NCBI RefSeq assembly: GCF_024868665.1
Contig: NC_079891.1
Span: 31,062,598-31,126,597, forward strand
Reading direction: 5' to 3'
From: Triplophysa rosa
Lineage: Eukaryota > Chordata > Actinopteri > Cypriniformes > Nemacheilidae
Length of the DNA stretch: 64,000 nt
The notes under the pieces are model-generated. The model had not been told where the DNA came from, ran no database searches, and saw only the letters and a list, made by a program, of their open reading frames with translations. Position numbers and translations under genes: made by a program. Of the stretch, positions 44,601-59,600 are shown piece after piece (position 1 is the stretch's first letter; the number at the start of each line of letters is the position of its first letter).

Positions 44601-47600
44601 AGTAACATTAAGGATTACTTGAAAGAAATGATAAGCATTTCATGTTTTACTGACCCATTAAAGTGCACACGCTATTATACGCTGTGGCAAACAAACAATC
44701 CCTAAAGACCTCTGTAATTTTGTTTCAATTGAAGACTATGTTGGCAGTATATTTTCAACTTTCTTACTATAATACAAATACAAATACTTGAAAAAGATAT
44801 ATCATCAGAATGAATGTAGGTATAGTGATTCATCGATAATTATGCTCAAACTTTTTTGATACAGTTTTACGTGACACGACAAGTACAGACATTTAAGGGA
44901 TAGTTCAACCAAAAATGACAATTCTGTCATGAATTACTCACCCTCAAGTTGTTCCAAACCTGTATAAATGTATTTGTTGGCTTGAACACAAAGAAAAATT
45001 GTTTGAAGATTGTTAGCAACTGAGGTTTCATATGGAGCACCATTGACTACCATAGTGGATTGTTGTATAACATGTTTGTTCTGTTGAACACAAAAGGTAA
45101 TATTTTGAAGAATGTAGGAAAACAAACAGTACATTTTGCTCAACAGAACAAAGAAATGTATACAGGTTTGCAAGAACTTGAGTTAGAGTAATTCATGACA
45201 GAATTTTCATTGTTGGGTAAACTACCCTTTTATCCCCAAAAAATGTTCCCCATTAACTTCCCATAGTAGGAATAAAATGACCATGGTCAAGTCAGTGGGG
45301 ACCATAGTATTTCTTTAAGCAGTTATCTGGGAGCATGTCGGTTTTGAATGATGTTTGATGTATGTATGAGTGGATGTATTTCGAGTGTGGCAGTAGGTTG
45401 TATGTGTCATTTTTAACAAGTATAATTACTGAGAGTGGAAAACACTTGAAAAACACTCTCATTGAAAAGTTAATTAACTTAAGTTTAAATTGTGTGTCAA
45501 GCGTGTGTGCAATATGCAAATGTGTTAAAACGCTAACCGCAAAAATAACCTCACTCCAAAGCTCTGCTACAATAACCATTATTGTTCCTTTTAAAAAGAC
45601 AACAAATCAATATTATCCTGTTTTAATTCTATTTTAATCTTAAAGGGATACTCCACCCAAAAATGAAAATCCTGTCATGAATTACTCACCCTTAAGTTGT
45701 TCCAAACCTGTATAAATTTCTTTGTTCGGTTGAACACTGAGAAAGATATTTGGAAGGATGTTAGCGACTGACAGTTCTGGAGGATCATTGACTACCATAG
45801 TGGGAAAAACTATTTTGTCATTTTTTAAATTCTGTTGAACACAAAATAAGATATTTTGAGGAATTTAGGAAGGAGGGCACCTCTGACTACTGTTTTAATT
45901 TTCCCTACTATGGTAGTCAATGATGCCCCAGAACTGTCCGTTGCTAACATTCTTCCAAATATCTTTCTTTGTGTTCAATCGAACAAAGACATTTATAAAG
46001 GTTGGTAACAACAATATTTGGGTGGAGTATCCCTTTTACTGTGGCTAGCTTCAAACCAAATCCTACAGTTTTTGTAAAAAAATAGCAACACGCGAAATGA
46101 TTCACGAAAAGTGTTTCTCCATGTGGGGAAAAGACACGCGGTTACAAATGCATTAGTGTGACAGATAAGTGTAAAATAACTTTTCTGTAAGCCTGAACGC
46201 CCATCAGCGGCAAAAATAAATCAATGGTTTTACAAAGGTCTTAAACAGAACAGGAGTGGGCACTGTAAGCGCACCAGGTGTCCCATCAGAAACACTTACG
46301 GTGCTCGCAGGAAAACGGCAGCAGCACTTAGATGAGATTTTACTGGTCAGCTTGATTGCCGACCTGCGTGCGTCGCCTCTGTGATCAGCTGATGAATGCC
46401 CACTCTCTGGGAAACTAGATTTTTCACAATCCTCAGATCTGTATAAACAAAGCACATTAAAGTTAAATACCTCGCTAGTCAGACTCAGGTGGAGAAAAAA
46501 ATACATCTTTATATTCACAATAAATACACTATATTTTCATCAGCAAAATCTTCACTACGAAAGTAAAATTTAGATGCATCATGACTAAGTTCCCTTTTGA
46601 AAATGAGATACAATGTAAGTCCTTTATACTGCAGGTTAACATATGGTAAATGTCACCACCTGAATCACAGTCTGAAAGCGTGAGAATGAAGTTAAACCAC
46701 TAGAGTCTTCTGTTTTAAAAAAGAAAATGAAGGTTTGTGTCCATAAAAGTAAGAAATCCACAGTAGCGTTATATGCATATTTTAAAATGTCTAGGTGAGA
46801 TGTTAAAGCTGCAAAGTATAATTATAAATCTGTCCACGACAGTTAGGAAGTGTTTTGTTGTAGGGAATCCATTCAAAAATGAATACACATCTACACATTT
46901 AGCTTCAAATCTGTTTGTCTTGCACCAATAGAGCACAAAAAGAAATCTCAGGCAGGAGAAAAATACACTGACAGGTGACTAACGTTGTCATTTACTTAAA
47001 GGAGCAATGTGGAGATTTTAGCAGCATCTAGCGGTGAGGTTGCAAATTGCAACCAACGGCTCACTCCACCCCTCCCTTTCGAAGCACTACGGCGGCTCTC
47101 ACAGGACAAAGTTGCCATCGCGTATGTGCTTCTTTGCCAAATGAGATAACGTATCTACGAAACGCGGTCTGTAGAGCAGTTTGTCCGTTTAGGGCTTCTG
47201 TAGAAACAACTTGGCAAATTCCATGTAAGTGGTGTATGTAGATAGAAATAGCTCATTCTAATGGCTGGAATACACTACAAGACTTTTAAAACCTGAACAG
47301 ATTTTTTTTTAAACTAGACATCACACACTTGCAGACTTTTTGAAAGTTTCAGATAGAAACGCACTAACTGATCAAATCTGCAGACTGGCACAGAGTTTCT
47401 GCAACAAGTCCAGACTGAAAATCTTGGCAAAATCTGAGCAAAAGTGTAGGGTATTTTAGCTTTAAGGTAATAAAAACATAACGCTTCATTATGTAAGGTC
47501 TTTACACACCTCTGAAGACATAGTTATGTATATTAGATTGGATTTCTGTCAATAGATCCTCCAAAAAATACACACAGCATTTGTGTTCTATTGAAATTAA

Positions 47601-50600
47601 ATTTGTTTGTAATAACACTAAATTGTGTGAACTACTCCTAATAGCGACAGAGATTCCATTTGCTTACATAATTGGCAACATGCAGATCCTTGTATAATTG
47701 TCCTCCACCATCGTCTAATTCCACCGATCTACACAAGCCTAAGGTGATATAAAATGGTTTCCTATGAAAGGACGTGTCAATTACACCAGCTCAGGACACA
47801 GATTATCTGTAATGGTTCTTTAGGATGTGAATAGGGAGTCACGGAAATGGGGACTGACGGCTATTGTTCCTAATGAAAGGCCCATGTAAAGCTTCGCGGC
47901 GCTCGCCTTCTATAATGATTTCGTCCTCAGAACATCCCTAAGAAATACCAAATAATGGAGAGATCAGTTAGGGATTTAAAAGCAATCATCTCCAGTTTAA
48001 GATTATTTCAATTCGAAACCTGGGCCAGTTCGGAAAAAAGGCAGAAATTCAGCGATGGATGCATGAGAGAGGCTTTTGTATGAAGGTCTGATAAAGTAAT
48101 CAGTGCGGTGCCAACCAAAAAAGTGTTTTTCTGCAAATTTAATGCATGAAAAACCTTATGTCTGTGATTACCTTGATGTCTACATCTAACAGACAATGTG
48201 TTTTAATAAATAAGCGCTTGACCCAGCCTCATAAACTCCACTCATTTGCCTAATAAAGAAACGTAGGCCTACACTCCGATTTGTTCGTCATATACCGCTT
48301 GTACATCGGCAATCGGCAGGATTGACATTTATATGCTTTACAGACAACCCACGCGACGATTTACTATTAAATCCATCATTTTATCTTCCCGTGTCACTAC
48401 ACAGCGCTCCATCTCCACCTCAGACCCGTTTCCCCACAGCCCACTCCAAAGGGGCGCAACCGTCCGTGGGGGCGGATCTCAAATTTCATTCGCTTCCAGT
48501 TTTCATTGATCTGCACGCCAAATGTTGGGCATCAACTGTGAGAGGCAGATAAAAGAGTTTCCTCCATGTCACCTCTGCCTTTATCAGTCATCGCCAGAGT
48601 AGCACTGGACGCTCGCTGCAGATAAGATAAAAACCTGACTGGCCAGCATGAAAGCAAAACCGCCCTCGCTTTAAAGTTGCTGTTCGACCTTTAAGTATTT
48701 AGAAACTTCCGGATTCCATAAATGGAATTGATTTTAATTAAATGATTATTATTTATTAGGGGTGACCCCGAATAGTGGAAGATCCGATGCTTCGATAGGA
48801 GGAGCCTGATTCGACTACCAATCTCACAGTCTTATCTTCGCAAAGGTGTTATACAATGGGGATTTTGCCATTTTGGTTATATGGGCAGTGGCGTAGCAGA
48901 CGGGCATGCAATGCGCCGACAAAAATATTATTTATGATGTAAAGAAATGGGACATTTTTAGGGTTGGGTACCGAAACCCCCGGCGCATATGAGCGCGAGG
49001 TCTGGCTATGACCCAGCGTGCGTCTCTCCGCCTCTTCAGTTCTGTGACACCGGTAAAGAGAAGCAGCACGTTCCGCACGCACCCGCAGATGACTCACAAA
49101 TGAATGTGTGCACTGTTTCCAAACATTTGTCACGTACTGAATGTTTGGGAATATAAATATGAATGAACATTTTGTCTATAAATGCACGTTACTTAGACTG
49201 AACTCTGCGCTGCATGATACAAAAAAAAAATCAAGTAATATATCCAAAATCACAGCATATAAAGCAAACACGGCGAAGACTTTTGAAACTTGTCATTCTA
49301 TGCACTGGAAGCAAGCGCGTCAGGAGGACGGAGTGCTCAGGAAAAAAGGTGAAAGTTAGTGGTAAGATACTTTATTGCATTCCTCCTTTACATGCGGTAA
49401 ACAACGTAACTTTATTGCTAGTTAATTGGTAATGAACGTGCTGTATTCCCGTTTGTAAAAAAATATTCATTATTATTAAGTAGTTTTGAAAACAGTTTTG
49501 AGGCGAGATCTGGTCCAGTAAGTGGCACAGCATTGTTACGTGATGTTTAAGGAAAATGTACATTCATTTTATTATTTGTGGCTTGTGTTTTGAATATATG
49601 TTCCCCTGCATTTCAGATATTTTGCCTAAACACATTTATTTTGCACATTTTTGTGACTTGAATCTGGCTTATTTCGTTTTTTAAAATTATTTATTATAAA
49701 GGTATATTCTGTTCTAAACAAATTCTGTAAATTAATGTTTGATTGTTTTTTGGTGCATCAATGTGTGCTGCACTTTGCACTGTACCCTTGTTTATAACCA
49801 CCTGGTGTACATGGAGGTACACGTTCAAACTTGCTATCTGTCAACAATTTAGTTATAGGGTCACACCTGTCCCTGTGTTCCACATAGGAGGAACTCCTGA
49901 TTTCTGCTTTCCGGCGTCTGTGTCTGCGATGAGGGTGGCTCCTTGACCTGAAAGGTAACCGGTAGAGACAAACATGAAAAAAAAGATCTTGTATGCTGAG
50001 ATAGCGGTTTCAGGGCTTAAAACAGCACCCGAAAAACCGAACACCACACCCATGTTTAATTTAATTTAAAACTATTGACATTAACAGGGAATGTACTGTA
50101 TCTTACGGCAAGGGAGAGAGAGAAAAGGAAGCAAGGGTGAGAAAGAGTAATTATGGTGCCATAAGACAATGAAAAACATGACATAACACCCCGGCAAGAC
50201 TCTGAGCTTTTTGTGCGAGTCTCTGAAGTGTTATAATTTAATGTGGCACATGTAAAACTGTGTTAATTGAGTCTGAAATGGAGACAGTTAAGTCACACGT
50301 TCAGCAGTTAAGTGCATATCCACATGAGATCAGATGGGAAACTTTACATTAAAAGTGCAGAACATGTTTAATGGCTTGTGATTTATGAAGGCGCTTTACA
50401 CATACATTTTTTATAGCTTGTACATATTTTGAGCAGGAGTTTGATGTGTTTTTTCAACCTCTTAGTGCATTCAGTGCTTTTTTTGTATTGCACACTTGAC
50501 ATGTAAATATAATCCTGAAATGAGATGATGGTTTACAGCCTGTAATGGATGGCTTGAATATGAGACTTATCTTGAACACTGAATTGCCCGCTGGCCAACT

Positions 50601-53600
50601 TAAACCCTGAATACAGAGACGCAGACAAATTTTAAAAAACAAATTTTCATTTTCATATTGTGGCCATTCCAGTCCAGCGTCTGTTGAATTTCAACAAAAT
50701 CAAACCTCAGGAGTGACAAAGTCCTCCAACAGTAATGTGAAAGACTGACAGCATAACAAGACACGTGAAAACTGTGATAAAAGCCATGTTATCACACAAA
50801 AACATTATTTTTGAACTTTTCCTAAAAACATGATGTACAAATATTACAGCTGTATTGCTTAAAAGTGAATATTATAAATATAATTTAGAATTTCAATTTG
50901 ATAATATGAACTTATTTTATTTGCAGTATTTGAGCTTTTCTGTTATTTCAGACCTGTTTCTGCAGTTTTCATTTTCTGCAAATAAATGCAAATAGAAACA
51001 ATATTTTTATTTAAAACTTGGAAATATTGTTAGTAGTTCACAGAATTAAACAAAAATGATAGTTTTACCTAAACACATACCTATGAAAAGTAAATTCAGA
51101 AAAACTGAAAACTAATTTTGAAATAGTCTCAAATTTTTTTCCACGGCTGTTTGTTGGTGATGTAGCCAGATTAATTCAATCATATTTAATATTTTTATTT
51201 GAATAAACCACAGGAAGTACATGGTTACCTGACATTTTATTTTTTTAGAAAGGCGTTAAAGTCAGTAAATTGAAAACTAAGGATATCAACATCTGAATAT
51301 TTTCTAATTCAACACCGGTCATAAGCGACAGTAAACTGAAGTCAAAACTGTAAAGGTTGTGTAAACATAATCCATTTAACCACAGTTTAGTAGTACAAGG
51401 AATTTATAGCGTGTGAAAACATCCAGCACATGCACGAACCCTGATGATTTTAAGGATCAAAAGCCCAACCAGTCTCTCCTTCTCTGACTGTGTGTGTAGC
51501 ACGCTAGCGCCGTGAAATTGGTTTATGTATCTGTTTTCTGGCTTTTTGCCTGTTTCAGTGAGAATCTGGTCTCAGAAAATACAGAGCCGTGCGCTGTCCT
51601 CATTCAGACTGAAAGGCCGCGCCGCGCTGCAAAGGGAGCCAATAACGGTGCTCTCTGAGAGATGCTGAGGTGCAATACAGAGTGACTGTCAATAAACCTT
51701 CATCTTATCTAGAAAAAGTGACTCCTTAGCATGAGAGGTCAGAGCAGGTGCTTGATGGTAGAGCATGTATTGAGTTTTTGGACTTGAATATAACTAAATA
51801 AACTGTTAGCGCTTGACAGTTTTTGGAAATGAGAATCTGGTCTCTTTCAGAATTGCTCTTTTTAAACTACAGGAAGCCAATTATTTTATGACATTCGGTT
51901 GTTTTAACATTTGAAAACTTTTCGCTATACGCTGCACTATATCCAGTATTAATGCTTTTGAATAAGGTCCTTAATGGCTTTCTTTAATTTCGCATGGCGT
52001 TTTAAAGCAAAACTTTCTTCTTTTTTCAGTTTTTCAATGGTTCTTATTTAGGTAATATACCAAATTCAGCCTGGTACCATGGTGCCCTCCTCGCTGGCTG
52101 CTTCCAAAAACAAAATCACACATGGCTAAACCAGTAAATGAATCGGTCAAAAACGCTGTCAGTTAAACACCTTAAAGGGACAGTTCACCCAAAAATGAAA
52201 ATTCTGTCAACATTTACTCACCCTCATATTGTTTCAAATCTGTATAAATGTCTTTGTTCTGCTGAACACAAAGGAAGATATTTGGAAGAATGTCAGTAAC
52301 CAAACAGATCTCATCCCCCATTGACTCCCATAGTATTTATTTTTCCTACTATGGCGGTAAATGGGGATGAGATCTGTTTGGTTACTGACATTCTTCCAAA
52401 TATCTTCCATTGTGTTCAGCAGAACAAAGACATTGATACAGGTTTGGAAGAACCTGAGGGTGAGTAACGGATGACCATGATGATCATTTTTGGGTGAACT
52501 ATTCCTTTAACAGAACTAATAATGCCAGAATCACAGCCACACAGCAGATCCTGAATACTTTTGACTAACATGTAAATTACATGTCAATGATTAAGTCGCA
52601 TTTAAAAATGACCAACCTTCTTTTATGTTTTTTGTCCTCCTTCTTTTTACGTCTGGGACTCGAACCACTAAGAAAAAATGTAAACAAATCAGGCTTTAAA
52701 ACAAGGCAAAATCAACCTGTGTGCATCTTTTGAACTTATAAAGTCACCAGCAATAATCAGTAGATATTATCTGTGTGAAAATCACATAAGAAAGCCTCTA
52801 TTGAAGACAAGCAAAGTGTTAAATAAAGATGAGGTTTACTTGTGTCTCCCCTTCCTTGAGGCAGACCTAGAGCAAAGAGAGGCTGACTTTAGAGGCAGCG
52901 GTGACAAAACAAACACCACAGCAGCAAAGCGTGTCCAAAATAAACCTCCAAACATGACCCGAAGTGAAAATCAATCACTACCTGTGTCGCTTCCTTTTCT
53001 TTGAGCTCTTCTTCTTTTTTTTCCTCACCGGCGACGGACTGCAGGAGGGAGACCTGTGTGATCAAATGAAGCCACATGCGGTCAAAACACGTGCAGCATT
53101 TTGCTTGATAGTAAAGAGCCAAGACTGCAGATGACAGTATATGTGTTTGGAAGATAGGAGAAGCGTTTAAACTGCATGGGATTCAGTCATTGAATCGCCG
53201 AGAATACACTGGCATTGGAAACCCAGATGTCAGCGAGAAAACTGACCGTCGAAAATAACAGAAATGCAAATGCGTTGCCTTTTAAGCGTAACGGGAGCTG
53301 AGAACAGTTCTTCTGTTCAATGGCTCTTGTCATTACATTCATCATGTACTTGGATTGTTCACTAATGTGAAACTTTAAATCTTTTTCTTGATATACATTG
53401 TAGACACACAGCATGAATTTACCACTTTAATAAAGTGCATGGCCTATCGATCAAAAATGCACAGACACAATGCAGAAATGGGTGCTTGTAAGTGATACAG
53501 AAATCTATACACAAACACATATATGTCTTTTCAGTTTTGACCTTGCACAGTGGTCACACAGAAGTGATTTGTTTTCCAGACTGACCTGTGTCTCCTCCTC

Positions 53601-56600
53601 TTCCTTTCAGACTTCTTCCTCTTCTTTTTCTTCGCTTTAGGCATCGGCCGAGGGGAAAGATCGGCATCAGAAGACACACTGAAAAAGCAAAGGACACAGA
53701 ACATAAGTCTCTTTCTGTTATACTCACTGAATAGGTCATACGGTGACAATTATTCAATAGTAGATGCTTGATGAATGACTAGACCGCACAAGAATTCATT
53801 TATTGTATGTAAAGGTCAGGTCAGAGATAGACATACATGGCATGATTTCTGAAAGCACAAACTGAAAGAAATCTTTTTCTTTAGCAATGGATGAAAGAAG
53901 ACATACAGCTGTCTGTAACACATCTGAGAACATTCAAGTTCCCTTGCTTGATATGTAAACCGAAAGAAGCCCCTTTGAGTTCAAGAAAAGCACATTAGAA
54001 ATAAAATGCATTGTTGATAGATGCTAGAACAGCGACTGCAAAGAAAAACTAACAAACTTTGAATCACAATTCATTTTTACTTGTAAGAACTACTTTTGGA
54101 ATCTCAGTATGAACCACCAAACCTGGTCTTTCAGATTAAGCTCTAAAAGCAAAAATCACATCCTTGTTAACTACACTGTAAAAAATGATTCTGTGTCGTA
54201 GTAGATTTCATGAAATTAATTGAGTAAACTTGACTTAATACAATTGTGTTCTTGTTTTTTTAACCAAAATTTAAGTTAAAATTATAGAAATATCTTGGAA
54301 TTCTAAATGCACAAATAATTGAGTGAATTCAACTTAATTTGATCATGTTCAACCCACTTAAAATTGTATAAAGGATCTTTATTTAATTATTTTGTGGTGG
54401 AACTACATGAATTATTTAAGTTAATTTCCCTAACTGAGCAGTGAATTTAGAGTTCCCAGCATGCTCTGCATGCGACAGCATTGGGAGAGTCATTTTTGTG
54501 AAAAAGTGCTATTTTATGTGCTTTAGAATAAAATGAAAGACTTGATAGTGTTTATGGTTCAGTTGTCTTTAAGATTTAGAAGATATTCTGTTTGTATTTC
54601 TGAGTTTCGTGGTTACCATCTTTCAGAAGAGTGGTGCTTGTGCTTAGGTTGTGGGAGAGCTCAAGCTGTTTGTTTTTTCACACAGTGAACAGTAATGCTG
54701 TACTGAGTCAACTCTCATCTTACTTGTACATCATATATGTTACAAACAATAATAAATGTTAAACTGAAGTTAAAAAAGATCAATAAGTTATCTCCAATGC
54801 TCAAATTAGTATTTCTTCTTGATTTTTTAAAGTTTATCATGTGACGTGCTTAAATATTTTAGGTAATTTTACTTGATTTATTCGTGGAATATTGTGTTAA
54901 AAGTATGCTTTAAAGTACTTAAAAATATTTTGTGTAATACTGTTACCTTAATTTTTTAAAGTAAATAGCTGTGTCATTTTTTACAGTGTACAGTATATCT
55001 TGTACCTATCACACTGTTGCACAACAATATTGTTACTATCGATACTATTGTCACACACATTCAGAAAAAATTCAACAAACTTATATGATTTACCAGGAAA
55101 CAAAATCTGCAATGCTACCTGGCCCTAAAAAGACAGCACACCAAGGTAGATTACAGTATCGCTACACTGTGACAGAAAACATTGAGAACCAGCTTGACAA
55201 GGTAGAGGCACCATGGATAGAGACTAACTATTGAGAGACAGACAGACACAGAAAAATATGGCTTTCTTACAGGAAGTAAAACGTAGTGTCCACACAGAGA
55301 TCAAAACAAAACTGAGACAGAGCTGCATTTTTGACAGAATGCACAAAATATACACAAGTCCAGGGAAAGTATTATCATAAAAACAGCACATTTCAAATTC
55401 AGACTATAAACCTAAATCGGTCACAACATGTGGGACAATAAGTGATCCCACTTACTCTGTTCATTTACCTGTAACCTGTAAATTCATGAATGTTTCATTA
55501 CCGATACAAATTCTTCACCTGTCAGCCAAAAACATCTAAATTCCTAAAGCCAAGAACAGACACGGCACTCTGAAAAATAGGGATTGAAGAGGAAGGAGAT
55601 AAAACAGACAGAAGAGAGAGAGCATCATGTTGGAACAGGTAGATGACAGGCCGTTTTAAAAATCAATTTACTTTTAGTGGCGTCAGTAAGAATGGACATG
55701 ATGTCCTAGTGGGACATGTGTGCCATTTCAAATGCTCCGAGGTGTCACCTCAAAGGCATCTTTTTATGGCAATGACATTGAAGGGAGTATAAAGAGCGAT
55801 GCCACACCGTACCATAACTGAGAAACTCCAGTGTGCATCTGTCAAAAACATTAACCGTATCATAGGGACCATTTCCCCTTGGAAATTATTACCAGGGACA
55901 TTGTTTACATTTAGGAAGACATTTTACCCATTTTAAACATATGGTGTTTTTAAAAACACTTTCAGCAATATTCACCCCTGAAACTGTCAACTAAGTTGTA
56001 TATAGAGGCACTAACTCAAAGTTAGTTTGGTTGAAAATAAATTATCATGAAACACATCCAACATTAGAGACCATTAGAACAGAAGAATTACTATGGGCAA
56101 AAAAGTGCATCACTAGAAAATTTCAAACAGGGATGTTACACACGAACAACGCATACATATACAGTATATCACATTCATAATCACAGTTTATTACAGCACA
56201 GGGTGCAACGTTTGTTATTTTGATTGCAGCCATGACACGCCACTTAGTCCATCGGGAGAGATTAACAGTCATCTCCAATCAATGTGGGCGTAATACGTTT
56301 TACTCAAACCACTAATATTCCTGATTCAAAACGAAGAGATGAGACAAGCCGAACAAGTTAAAGGCATTTTCTAAACTAATTGCAAAGGTTAAAAGTCCAG
56401 CCCCCAGAATGAAAAGGATTTATCTAACATAAAGACCAAAAAGCGGGAATGAGCAAATACTATTCCCACTGTCCCCATCTTATTTAGCCACATCAAGTAA
56501 TGTCCTTCCATCACTTTTAATCCTTTGAACCCATAAAAATCCATTAGACGATTAAAAATCCCCCAATCTGTACCATTCAAACACAGATAAGGCCCATGGA

Positions 56601-59600
56601 ATGGAAGAACTGACCTCTATGATATTTTCAAAGGCAGATTTTCTGATAGTGACCCAATTAATATCAAAGAGACTCAATTTAGCTCACTACTAAGTTGAAA
56701 GTGTTCTGCAACCATAGAATCTTGTTTTATAGGAACAAAAAAACACTAATTATTACAGCATGCATCTGTCTGTGAATATCCCTTTGCACAATACAGCGAG
56801 CACATGAAACCCCCACAGCCCGCACAACACCCTACGTTCCCACTTTATGATATTTTGGCGGTGATATTTTAGTTCAATCAGCCTGTTTAGAAACCAGCAG
56901 AGTTATTATCGTATTATAGTTTTTTAGTTTTATTCATATTTTAAATGACCTTTTATCTTTAGATTTTTAGTTTTTGTGTTAATTTTAGTTAAAGTTTCAG
57001 CAAGTTTGGTACATGCTTTTGCATCATTTATTGGTTTATTTTTAATGTTGCTATATAAGATTAATTCATTTTTATTTTAGCTTTATTTTAGTTTTTGTTT
57101 ATTATCATAATTTTACTGCTTTAAACTTACTTCAGTTTATTTTTGAGGCAACATTTCAGTTTTTCCTTGAGTTAAGTTTTTCCAACAATTTTTAGGTCAA
57201 TATTTGATTTGATTTCAATGAACAGGAACGTTTTCAAAGTTTTAATTTTAGTAAAATAAAATAACCTTGGAAACCAGCCTGTTTAACTCCACATAAAAGG
57301 CGAATAAAGAAGTGAATAAACGCCACTGCGTCAAGTGACATTCACCTGACAGCAAGCGACGAAATACAAAACGCAGAAAAAAACATGACAAATACACATG
57401 ACTGATGCAGGTCAAAGTCATGGTGGCAGCAGCAATGAGATTTCCTTCTTGTGGCACATCGCTACAGCAGGATAATAATATTTCATAGACACAGGAGAGT
57501 GCTGTCCGTGACAGTCGATGAATTACAGTGTCGTCGCTTTGGCTTTACTCAGACAGTCAGTGATTCAGTATGAAAACTGAGAGGAGACCATTTAGGTGGA
57601 TCTAAACACAGACGGTGGTTTAGCCAGGCAGTCTGTGTGGATGTACGAGGAACGGGCGGCACACGAGGGTGAAAAGCTGTTGGGTTTGATATAAGAAGGC
57701 AGTTCATCCAGCCCTCTCTGCATTAGCAAGTCTAAAACACATTAGGAGCTGATTAGAGGCAAAGCAAGTGCCATTTGTGTTTAATTTGGAACCTTTGTCT
57801 CACATTACAGTCTTTGCGCAGAGGCACGCACACACATTGGCATTACAACGTCTAAGATTTTTTGCAGTTAATCTTGTTCCTATTGAAAGGGTCTTTTTAG
57901 CAGAGTTTATAAACAAAATTTGCTTAGTGAAAAATATGGAGAAGGGCTACCCATCCTGACAAGCGATCATAGTGCCAATGAATCTATAGCAAAACATCCT
58001 ATTTCATTTCAAAATTTACATTTGGATTTATGCATTTGGCAGACACTTTTCTACAAAGCAAGTTACAGACCAATATTATACATATTTCTCTTAAAACATA
58101 ATCAGTGTAATTTTATGTAACGTGTAACGTTACAAATAAAAATAAAACTCACGTATGCTCACGAAAAATGCGACCTCCGAAGGACGTAGCCTTTGAATTG
58201 AGACACAGCTTATGCATTACCTTTGAGTTTGTTTGACATTTTTGGGGATATAAACACTCCACAAATGCTGATTAATCAGGGGCATAAAAACTAACACTAC
58301 ACTACAATGAATAAATATTTGTCAATTTATTAGAAACAGTCATTTTTGTATTGCACTAAGAACCATGTCAGAATACAAAAACATCCAAAAAATAGATTTC
58401 ATTTTCTTATTTCTTTCTTTCAGCATGTTTAAGAGAGGACTTGTAAGACTCATCTCACCAACATATAAATTGTACTTTTTTTGCTGTATTGCACCTTATA
58501 ACTGACAGGATGATAGGAAAATTATGTGAAATTATTAAATAAAAGGGATAAGAAGGGAAAACAGGATTAGGAATTTGTGTACTGCTGCTTAATGCGTCTA
58601 AGCTTAAGTGAAAACTAGACCTTGCTTATTATTATCAAAAGCTCAGGAACTTGTGCCATTTTTATGTTAACATAATGACTGCTGCCAAAACTGTGACACG
58701 ATTCATGACTCAAGACTGTCACTTCGACCGACGGTGTTCCCTTCTGTGTTCTCAGTCCGTAGAGGGCATTAAAAAGCAACACATGACATCCCAATGCTAT
58801 CCGACAACTTTCATTCACACTTCAGAATGTCAGCAATCTTAGCAGTGTTTCCCCACTGTCTTCTAAAGGCTTTCCTTCAGTTTCGGTTGACCTTGAAGGC
58901 GCACAGGTGACAAACACGCCCCTAATGGCCACCATCACTTCAGCTGTCAGAAGGAACAGCACAGAGAGGGGCATCCTGCGAGTTAGACCGAACGCTGACA
59001 CACACAGGAGAATATTCAAGGTTAGAGAGTTAAAAGGCTGTCAGCATTGATAATGGACATCTCACTGTGAACTTGAGCATGGTTTACACTGGCAGCGCTG
59101 TTGTACCGTGGAATGATACTTAATCCCTTGACAAACGAATCAAAATAAGAAGCTTAATATTGTTTGTACAGTGGTTAACTAAAAAACTGCATTTAAGAGC
59201 CAATAAAGTACCTTCTGTACCTGCAGACTAAAACTGCTGTCAGAAATGAAATTTTTTAACAGAATGACTTTTAACCATAGACTGTATAAAACATGGACAT
59301 CGTGTCCGTGACGTCACCCGTAGGTTTGTGAAGAGCAATTTTGAAGCCTAAAGTGGGCGGAGCCGGTTGTCGCCATCCTGGCAGCGCGTTGCTCCTGGAT
59401 AATCGAAAATGGGCAAAGGGGCTAGTAGCGACCATCGACTGTAGAGACAGCAACATTAATCCACCTGTCACTCAAGCGGCCACGCCCTTAATTATGCAGA
59501 ATTTTAAGGCTTAATATAATTTAAACAGATGAGTTACAAAAAAATCAACACCTTACAGTTGTCATGAAGGGCAAAATGAGCTATATAGACCAAAATCTTT

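Larger units (their letters stand above)
43200..46299. other. srrm4 intron
   Basis: Two family-A MITE copies (44894-45232 and 45641-46041); otherwise AT-rich DNA without coding evidence. Confidence 0.55.

Noticed and set aside
49801..50053. ORFs at 49743-50053 as a possible srrm4 exon
   Set aside because: No fitting acceptor and donor pair with the right phase, and no Ser/Arg/Lys bias.
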